A stretch of DNA of 11,584 nucleotides from assembly GCA_037131145.1 (NCBI GenBank), contig JBAXRP010000134.1:1-11584 (forward strand), read 5' to 3'. Below the pieces are notes generated by a model that saw only the letters and a program-made list of their open reading frames with translations, did not search any database and was not told the DNA's origin. The stretch's first letter is position 1, and each line of letters opens with the position of its first letter. Made by a program: the position numbers and the translations under genes. This DNA is from CAIVAT01 sp037131145 (GTDB lineage Bacteria; Bacteroidota; Bacteroidia; Bacteroidales; FEN-979). Shown piece by piece: positions 7,450 through 11,584 of the stretch.

Positions 7450-8250
7450 TTCGTAAACGGCATCAATAGTTGTTTTCATGACTTTTGTAAAAGGAGAATT
7501 ACCTGTATTAATTTCCGTTTTATGTAAGTAAATTTCTTTAGGTAACTGAAAATCGTATTCACGGCTACCAGCAATACCGTCAAAAGTTAAAATCCATTTT
7601 GCACCAACAGAATTTAATCTCTCCAATTCGCAATAAAATTGCTCAAGGTTAAATTCTGTTTTTGTATATCTGTCTTTTGTCCCCCCATAAGGAGGGTCAA
7701 GAAAAATAAAATCGTTTTTATCAGCATCGGTAAGTGTTACTCTGTAATCACATTTCCGAAATTCAACACCCTTAATGAAAAAACTCCATTTTAAAATAAT
7801 TTCTTTAAAATTTTTGGGATTTATTCCCGGGCGATTTTTGTGCATGGAATTATTAAACTCACCATTGTTGTTATATCGTATCAAACCGTTAACACAAGTG
7901 CGGGTTAAGAAAAGAAAATCAAATTCGTTTTTTGTTTTGTTGAAGTTATCTCTAACCTCGTAATAAATGCTATGCCCTTCATTTTGCAACCTATCCCACC
8001 TTGCTTTATATTCATGTGCAACTTGTTCGGGATTGTTTTTTATCTGATTCCAAAGATTAACCAATTCAGGAATAATATCGCTTGCAACTGATTTTGAAAT
8101 TTGACGAAATGGCAGCATGGAACCGCCACCAATAAAGGGTTCAATATACCTTTTTTGATTGCCTATATATCGGCTCAATTCAGGTGCGACTAATCGTTTG
8201 CTACCTGACCATTTAATTACCGGTTCTAAAATGTTTTTAGGTTTTAGCAT
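7366..8250 (-). CDS. DNA adenine-N6 methyltransferase, Dam/D12 class (M1)
   Basis: The 294-residue protein transfers a methyl group from S-adenosylmethionine to an adenine N6 in the host's restriction site, protecting it from the partner nuclease. It has the alpha-class (D12, Dam-like) order: motif X IKWSGSKR (12-19), AdoMet-binding motif I FIGGGSML (39-46), the central GLIRYNNNGEFN typical of the family (122-133), then catalytic FLDPPYGG (183-190). All key residues are present. The ATG overlaps the end of M2 by 7 nt (ATGCTAA), so the two are probably co-translated. Its 3' end runs 84 nt into the endonuclease gene on the other strand, adding a polar tail of about 27 residues beyond the usual YESVYFNF end. 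The specific target is not evident from the sequence. Confidence 0.9.
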   Translation of the reverse strand: MLKPKNILEPVIKWSGSKRLVAPELSRYIGNQKRYIEPFIGGGSMLPFRQISKSVASDIIPELVNLWNQIKNNPEQVAHEYKARWDRLQNEGHSIYYEVRDNFNKTKNEFDFLFLTRTCVNGLIRYNNNGEFNNSMHKNRPGINPKNFKEIILKWSFFIKGVEFRKCDYRVTLTDADKNDFIFLDPPYGGTKDRYTKTEFNLEQFYCELERLNSVGAKWILTFDGIAGSREYDFQLPKEIYLHKTEINTGNSPFTKVMKTTIDAVYESVYFNFKPTTELRTNIRHNISQELAFA

Positions 8251-9080
8251 AATAATTGCAACTGGCTTTTAACATTATTTTCTTCAAATTCAATTCGCTT
8301 TTTAGCAAGTTCAAAATATTCTTCACTGGTTTCAAAACCAACAGTGTGCATACCGTATTTTATTCCCGCAATCATTTCAGTTCCTGAACCAGCAAAAGGG
8401 ACAAGGAGTTTACCGCCTTTTATACCTGAAATCATAATTAATCTTTCTGCGACTCTAAGCGGTTTCTGTGTCGGATGGTTTCCAAACATCAGTTCATCTT
8501 TGCCTTTGTTATTAGGAATGTCCCAAACGGTTCTCAATTGTTTGTCAGCTTCCTTCAAATTATCTCCAGCAAATTTTGCCTTCTTAACATCATCATAATT
8601 GAAATTATATTTGCGTTTATCTCCACCTGTATGAACCCACAAAATTGTTTCATGGCTTGCCGTTAATCTCCTTGCAGATAAATTTGGAAAGGCATTTCTT
8701 TTATACCAAGCGACTTCATTAATAATTTCTAAACCCAAAATTTGACAAACCACATTAACAAAGCCAGAGTTGTGATAAGTGGAATGAATCCATATTGAAC
8801 CTGTTGGTTTTACCAACCTTTTCAGTTCTTTCAGCCATAAATAACTTGATTTGAAAATTTCATTGCCTGTCAGCAAATCCCATTCTTCATTATTGAGTCT
8901 CCAATTACCTCCAAACACATTTAATTTTTTAGTACTGTCATAATTCCAATTTGCACTTGTGGCAGCGCCATACGGAGGGTCGCATATTGCCAAATCAATT
9001 GAATTTTCAGACATTTCAGACATACCCTGTAAAGCATCCTGCAAATACAGTTCCAAAAAATCTTTAATTAGTTTTTTCAT
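8244..9080 (-). CDS. DNA adenine-N6 methyltransferase, beta class (M2)
   Basis: The 278-residue AdoMet-dependent methyltransferase has the beta-class order. Catalytic motif IV DPPYGA (34-39) comes first. Then follow the region typical of HinfI/CcrM-like enzymes (NEVAWYKRNAFPN and a following R-x5-HE, 121-145), HPTQKP (202-207) and AdoMet motif I FAGSGT (229-234). DPPY rather than SPPY favours adenine N6 over cytosine N4 as target. The start ATG shares ATGA with the stop of the controller gene (4-nt overlap), and the end overlaps M1, so C, M2 and M1 form one tightly coupled operon. Together with the different-class M1 it suggests that each strand of an asymmetric site has its own methylase. 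An alternative is that one enzyme is an accessory with a different site. Confidence 0.9.
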   Translation of the reverse strand: MKKLIKDFLELYLQDALQGMSEMSENSIDLAICDPPYGAATSANWNYDSTKKLNVFGGNWRLNNEEWDLLTGNEIFKSSYLWLKELKRLVKPTGSIWIHSTYHNSGFVNVVCQILGLEIINEVAWYKRNAFPNLSARRLTASHETILWVHTGGDKRKYNFNYDDVKKAKFAGDNLKEADKQLRTVWDIPNNKGKDELMFGNHPTQKPLRVAERLIMISGIKGGKLLVPFAGSGTEMIAGIKYGMHTVGFETSEEYFELAKKRIEFEENNVKSQLQLLC

Positions 9081-9385
9081 TTCTTTAAGTATGGTGTTAT
9101 TTGTTCCATTACTAAATTGACAGCATTGTAAGTATTATCGGTGACGCCAAATTTCTTGATTATTTTTTCGGCAGTAGCCATAACTTTTAATTCTGACTCA
9201 AGAACTTTATAATGCTTTGACAGTTTTTTAATTTGTTCAGTTGTAGGTAATCTCTCGCCTCTTTCAAGTTTGCTAATAAGAGGTGAATCAATATCAGTTC
9301 CTTGGGAAACCTGATGTAAAGTTTGACCTTTCTCTTTACGGAGTTCCCGTAAATACTGACCTAAATCGGACTGTATAGTTTTCAT
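9077..9385 (-). CDS. XRE-family controller (C) protein of the restriction-modification system
   Basis: The 102-residue protein carries a Cro/C1-type helix-turn-helix at about 8-63 (LGQYLRELRKEKGQTLHQVS, then the recognition helix around SPLISKLERGERLPT). It is followed by a C-terminal helical extension (about 64-102) that is longer than in the shortest C proteins. It is the first gene of the C-M2-M1 operon and overlaps M2 by ATGA. C proteins bind palindromes near their own promoter and time nuclease against methylase expression. Here a palindrome overlaps the predicted transcription start, which suggests autorepression. Unusually, it is linked to the methylases and not to the nuclease gene. 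The ATG at 9385 follows a GCAAA leader. Confidence 0.85.
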   Translation of the reverse strand: MKTIQSDLGQYLRELRKEKGQTLHQVSQGTDIDSPLISKLERGERLPTTEQIKKLSKHYKVLESELKVMATAEKIIKKFGVTDNTYNAVNLVMEQITPYLKK

Positions 9386-9401
9386 TTTGCAATATTACGT
9401 C

Positions 9402-9418
9402 TTGTCATGTTTTGACAA
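9402..9418. promoter_or_regulatory. Candidate controller operator
   Basis: TTGTCA (9402-9407) and TGACAA (9413-9418) form a perfect 6-bp inverted repeat with a 5-nt spacer, 17-33 nt upstream of the controller ATG. It begins about where transcription would start from the -7 element at 9424-9431, a position suited to repression. The symmetry is seen; binding is inferred. Confidence 0.45.
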
Positions 9419-9423
9419 TAATA

Positions 9424-9431
9424 CAAATTTA
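9424..9431 (-). promoter_or_regulatory. Candidate -7 element of the C-M2-M1 operon
   Basis: On the minus strand TAAATTTG matches TAnnTTTG. Transcription would start near 9418 with a leader of about 33 nt. No TTG is found at a normal -33 spacing (next at 9471-9469, 37 nt away), so the assignment is tentative. Confidence 0.35.
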
Positions 9432-9490
9432 TCAATTAATAATCGTGTCTATTCATAAAAAGAGTTATCAACAATTTGTATTTTAGCCTG

Positions 9491-9535
9491 CGCATCTGCA
9501 AGCACATTGCCAAAGCCCCACAAGCCAATGCAAAG
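9491..9535 (+). repeat. Right boundary repeat of the restriction module
   Basis: This is the partner of 5471-5520, in the same orientation: CGCA-N2-TGCAAG (9491-9502), CACATTGCC (9503-9511), CCAA (9525-9528) and TGCAAA (9529-9534) occur in the same order. It ends 1 nt before the xseB stop codon (9537-9539). No intrinsic terminator for xseB is visible here, so read-through into the C-M2-M1 operon is possible. Confidence 0.5.
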
Positions 9536-9536
9536 G

Positions 9537-9755
9537 TTACTTTTCCGGTACCCCTTCACCGGTTTCCAGTTCCTTTAAAATTTTGCTTACCTCTTCTTCG
9601 GTGGAAGTCAGTTTGCTTTTGCAGATTTTGATCAGCAGGGCGGCGCGTTTTACTTTTTCGGACAATACGTCAACCGAAATTTCACCGTTTTCGATTTCCG
9701 AAACAATCTCCCCGAGTTCTTCGAAAGCCTCGGTATAGGATGGATTTTTACTCAT
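9537..9755 (-). CDS. xseB: Exodeoxyribonuclease VII small subunit
   Basis: XseB is the small helical subunit that binds the XseA helical region to form exonuclease VII, which degrades single-stranded DNA from either end. With the ATG at 9755 the protein has 72 residues, normal for the family. It shows the typical pattern: a YTEAFEELGEIVSEIENGEISVD-like start (about 7-29), then a helix with KVKRAALLIKICKSKL, then a Glu-rich end. The ATG overlaps the xseA stop by 8 nt (ATGAGTAA), indicating translational coupling. An upstream in-frame ATG at 9806 would add 17 residues inside xseA and is unlikely. The 3' end abuts the right boundary repeat of the restriction module. Confidence 0.9.
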   Translation of the reverse strand: MSKNPSYTEAFEELGEIVSEIENGEISVDVLSEKVKRAALLIKICKSKLTSTEEEVSKILKELETGEGVPEK

Positions 9756-11157
9756 TCGGGTTAATTTTTGTAATTGATTGAGCAATGCTTGCGACCTCGC
9801 CATCACAAAGAATAGTTTTTAACTGGTCTCCTTTTTTAAGAACCTCGGCGCTTTTCACAACCTTGTTATTTACCAGGGTTATGCTGTATCCACGTTTCAG
9901 AACATGGACTGGATTCATAATTTCGATCATTTTTTCACACTGACTGACTTTTTGCGCTTCCCGCGACATAAAACTATTTAAATTGTCAGTTAGTTTTTTT
10001 CGTGATAATTCTAAAAGATCACTCTGTCCAGTCAAAAATAGTTCCAATCCCTTTATAAGAATCCGAAGGTTTTGATAGATTTGACGCTCTCGCGTCAGTT
10101 GTAAAAAGTGGCTCGATTGCCGGAAAAGGCTGGTGGTTAACTGATGAAGTTTATGGCGGTTCATCCCCAGTTGCGAGCCGGCGATGGTTTTGAAATACCT
10201 TACCAGGTTAAGTGTTTTCAGTTTATCCTCCCGGATAAGTAATATGGCGCTTTCAGTGATAATTTGCAGGGAGCGATTTACCGGTACCGAAAAATTGTGG
10301 AATTTCTGAATAAGGAAGTCCGATAATTCGGTGGGAGTGATGGCATTTTTATAAGCCACCATTTCAGCTACCGTTTGGTTGGTTGAATGGCCTATTCCGG
10401 TGATTACCGGAAGTGGGAAAAGCGCTATTTTCCTGGCAAGCAAATAGTTGTTGTAACAAGTCAGACCAATATCTCCGCCGCCGCCGCGGATAATGGCAAC
10501 CGCATCAAAGTGGCGACTGACTTTTTCAATTATGGCGAACTGGCGCAGAATTGATTCCACGGCATTTTCCCCCTGAAGCAAGGCAGGGAAAAGCATTTGA
10601 AATATCCGGTATCCCCAGGGATTTTCTTCGATTACCTTGGTGAAATCAGCGTATCCTTTACTAGTTTGAACTGAAATGATTGCAATTCGTTTTGGAAGCA
10701 GCGCTAAAATCCGGGATTTATTGGCGTCAAAAATTCCTTCTTTTTTTAGCCTTGTTATTGTTTCCTGTTTTTCCCTTTCCAGTTCGCCCAATGAAAAAAC
10801 CGGGTCAATGTCGGTGATCCGCAAACTCAATCCATAAACAGAGTGGAAAGTGATTTTTGCGCAAAACAGAATATTGATCCCGTCCTTCAGCGGTTCATGT
10901 ATTACTTCCAGGAAACGCGCATTGATTGCATCAAAGTCATCTTTCCAGATATTTGCCCGCATTTCGGCAATAATCTTACCGTTAACCTTCTCCACAAGGT
11001 CGGGGTAACAATGACCTGAATGGGGATAGCGGTTAACTTTATTCATCTCCGCCTTCACCCAGAAAACACTGTTATATCTCTCCGCCAGGGTGCGCTGAAT
11101 ACTCAAAGTAACCTCAGAAAGGGAAAAGATTGTCCTGTCATTGACTTTCTCGGACAT
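9748..11157 (-). CDS. xseA: Exodeoxyribonuclease VII large subunit
   Basis: XseA is the catalytic subunit of exonuclease VII, which cuts single-stranded DNA into short oligonucleotides in repair and recombination. The 469 residues are close to the usual length. An N-terminal OB fold (about 10-118, with VFWVKAEMNKVN and HCYPDL) is followed by the catalytic domain: RIAIISVQTSKGYADF (157-172), IIRGGGGDIG (222-231) and GIGHSTNQTVAEMVA (254-268). A long helical part follows, and then the C-terminal LKRGYSITLVNN and GDQLKTIL strands. Asp171, Arg224 and His257 match catalytic positions. Where many bacteria have GIGHETD, this has GIGHSTN, so Asn260 replaces an acidic residue. I believe such variants occur in Bacteroidota, but this should be aligned. 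The gene follows a small Lys-rich gene by 14 nt and overlaps xseB. Confidence 0.93.
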   Translation of the reverse strand: MSEKVNDRTIFSLSEVTLSIQRTLAERYNSVFWVKAEMNKVNRYPHSGHCYPDLVEKVNGKIIAEMRANIWKDDFDAINARFLEVIHEPLKDGINILFCAKITFHSVYGLSLRITDIDPVFSLGELEREKQETITRLKKEGIFDANKSRILALLPKRIAIISVQTSKGYADFTKVIEENPWGYRIFQMLFPALLQGENAVESILRQFAIIEKVSRHFDAVAIIRGGGGDIGLTCYNNYLLARKIALFPLPVITGIGHSTNQTVAEMVAYKNAITPTELSDFLIQKFHNFSVPVNRSLQIITESAILLIREDKLKTLNLVRYFKTIAGSQLGMNRHKLHQLTTSLFRQSSHFLQLTRERQIYQNLRILIKGLELFLTGQSDLLELSRKKLTDNLNSFMSREAQKVSQCEKMIEIMNPVHVLKRGYSITLVNNKVVKSAEVLKKGDQLKTILCDGEVASIAQSITKINPNE

Positions 11158-11171
11158 GTCGGGCAGGTCGG

Positions 11172-11273
11172 CTATTTTTTAGCCTTCTTCTCCTTTTTTT
11201 CCAGTCTTTTTTCCTTCAGCGATTTGGCAGGTTCTTTTTTAGCCTCTTTTTTTTGATCTTGTCCTTTTGACAT
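11172..11273 (-). CDS. Small lysine-rich protein, 33 residues, function unknown
   Basis: An ATG at 11273 opens a 33-residue frame ending in TAG at 11172. It begins MSKGQDQKKEAKKEP and ends KKEKKAKK. Fourteen of the 33 residues are Lys, with five Glu and one Arg, so it is strongly basic and probably helical or disordered. It has no signal or membrane segment. I have an impression of similar short MxKGQ...K-rich proteins in other Bacteroidota, but I cannot verify this here. The leader (AGCAAA before ATG) suits the phylum. The stop is 14 nt before the xseA start, so it is probably the first gene of the xseAB operon. A role in nucleic-acid or ribosome binding is speculation from charge alone. Confidence 0.6.
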   Translation of the reverse strand: MSKGQDQKKEAKKEPAKSLKEKRLEKKEKKAKK

Positions 11274-11282
11274 TTTGCTTAG

Positions 11283-11299
11283 TGTTTAATGGTTAAACA
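11283..11299. promoter_or_regulatory. Perfect palindrome upstream of the Lys-rich gene and xseA
   Basis: TGTTTAA-TGG-TTAAACA is a 7-bp perfect inverted repeat with a 3-nt centre, 10-26 nt before the ATG at 11273. It may be an operator or a leader hairpin. On the minus strand TCAGTTTG (11305-11298), one mismatch from TAnnTTTG, partly overlaps it. A promoter with an overlapping operator is therefore possible but not established. Confidence 0.4.
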
Positions 11300-11359
11300 A
11301 ACTGATGAATCCACTCCGAAAAACAGTAATATGCCCGTTCTGAAACCGACAAATCATTT

Positions 11360-11584
11360 CAATCTAATCAATCTAATCAATCTAATCAATCTAATCAATC
11401 TAATCAATCTATTCAATCTATTAAATCTAATCAATCTATTCAATCTATTCAATCTATTCAATCTAATCAATCTATTCAATCTATTCAATCTATTCAATCT
11501 AATCAATCTAATCAATCTATTCAATCTATTCAATCTAATCAATCTAATCAATCTAATCAATCTAATCAATCTATTCAATCTATT
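11360..11584 (+). repeat. 9-bp minisatellite, at least 25 units in two sequence states
   Basis: Twenty-five contiguous 9-bp units run to the window edge without spacers. The unit is CAATCTAAT (13 copies, one with a first-base C-to-A change at 11423) or CAATCTATT (12 copies), differing only at base 8. Writing the units A and T, the order is AAAAA TT A TTT A TTT AA TT AAAA TT. The array lies about 86 bp upstream of the Lys-rich gene and xseA. Because 9 is a multiple of 3, one minus-strand frame stays open as repeating Arg-Leu-(Ile/Asn), which I regard as a by-product. The true end lies outside the window. Confidence 0.95.

Larger units (their letters stand above)
5471..9535. mobile_element. Candidate restriction-modification cassette bounded by imperfect direct repeats
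   Basis: The segment contains a whole restriction-modification system and nothing else. It starts and ends with related 45-50 bp sequences in the same orientation (5471-5520 and 9491-9535). It sits between housekeeping genes (thiL and xseB) that read in the same direction. Sampled 60-nt rows inside it have 17 (6421-6480) and 18 (8281-8340) G+C, against 34 (4501-4560) and 31 (10561-10620) in the flanking genes. No transposase, integrase or target-site duplication is visible, so the mode of movement is unknown and the element call is inference. Confidence 0.4.

Noticed and set aside
5572..9385. BREX, DISARM, type I or type III restriction system
   Set aside because: There is no helicase, translocase, specificity subunit, PglZ or phospholipase gene. 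The gene set fits type II with a controller.
9450..9536. Intrinsic terminator after xseB
   Set aside because: No stem with a T-run on the minus strand could be built. The CCAA/TTGG motifs here are not properly inverted.
9756..9806. N-terminal extension of XseB to an ATG at 9806
   Set aside because: The added 17 residues lie inside xseA and are not XseB-like. The 8-nt ATGAGTAA overlap at 9748-9755 is a typical coupling junction.
11354..11578. Minus-strand frame of repeating Arg-Leu-Ile/Asn through the array
   Set aside because: It is open only because the unit is 9 bp and lacks a stop in that frame. It has no promoter or known similarity, and both sequence states keep the frame automatically.
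11360..11584. CRISPR array
   Set aside because: The repeats are 9 bp, contiguous and without spacers, and there are no cas genes.

Overview
The window looks like a chromosome segment from a member of the Bacteroidota. Three things point there: a giant secreted protein with a type IX secretion (T9SS) C-terminal sorting domain, promoter-like elements of the Bacteroidota form TTG...TAnnTTTG, and start codons preceded by A-rich leaders without Shine-Dalgarno motifs. I cannot place it below phylum level.

Layout. Positions 1-147 are a leader region with a good candidate promoter. Positions 148-3933 (+) encode a 1261-residue multidomain secreted protein with a T9SS tail. It converges on thiL (thiamine-monophosphate kinase, 4008-5072, -), and a strong bidirectional terminator lies between them. 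Positions 5073-5470 hold no convincing gene. From about 5471 to 9535 lies a visibly AT-richer module encoding a complete type II restriction-modification system. The endonuclease (+) faces a C-M2-M1 operon (-): a small XRE controller, a beta-class N6-adenine methyltransferase and a Dam/D12-class N6-adenine methyltransferase, joined by 4- and 7-nt overlaps. The endonuclease and M1 genes overlap tail to tail by 84 bp. The module is bracketed by two related sequences of about 45-50 bp in direct orientation, the right one ending 1 nt from the stop codon of xseB, which suggests cassette-like insertion. Then come the housekeeping genes xseB and xseA (exonuclease VII), preceded by an easily missed 33-residue lysine-rich ORF that probably starts that operon. 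The window ends inside a 9-bp minisatellite of at least 25 units (11360-11584).

How the genes work together. The two methyltransferases belong to different classes, which is typical of systems with a non-palindromic site where each strand is methylated by its own enzyme. The controller sits with the methylases rather than with the nuclease, and an inverted repeat overlaps its predicted transcription start, so autoregulation of the methylase operon is the simplest model. No element here is a clearly undescribed system. The most interesting leads are the direct repeats around the restriction module, its overlapping convergent genes and unplaced endonuclease family, the small Lys-rich gene, and the two-state 9-bp array.
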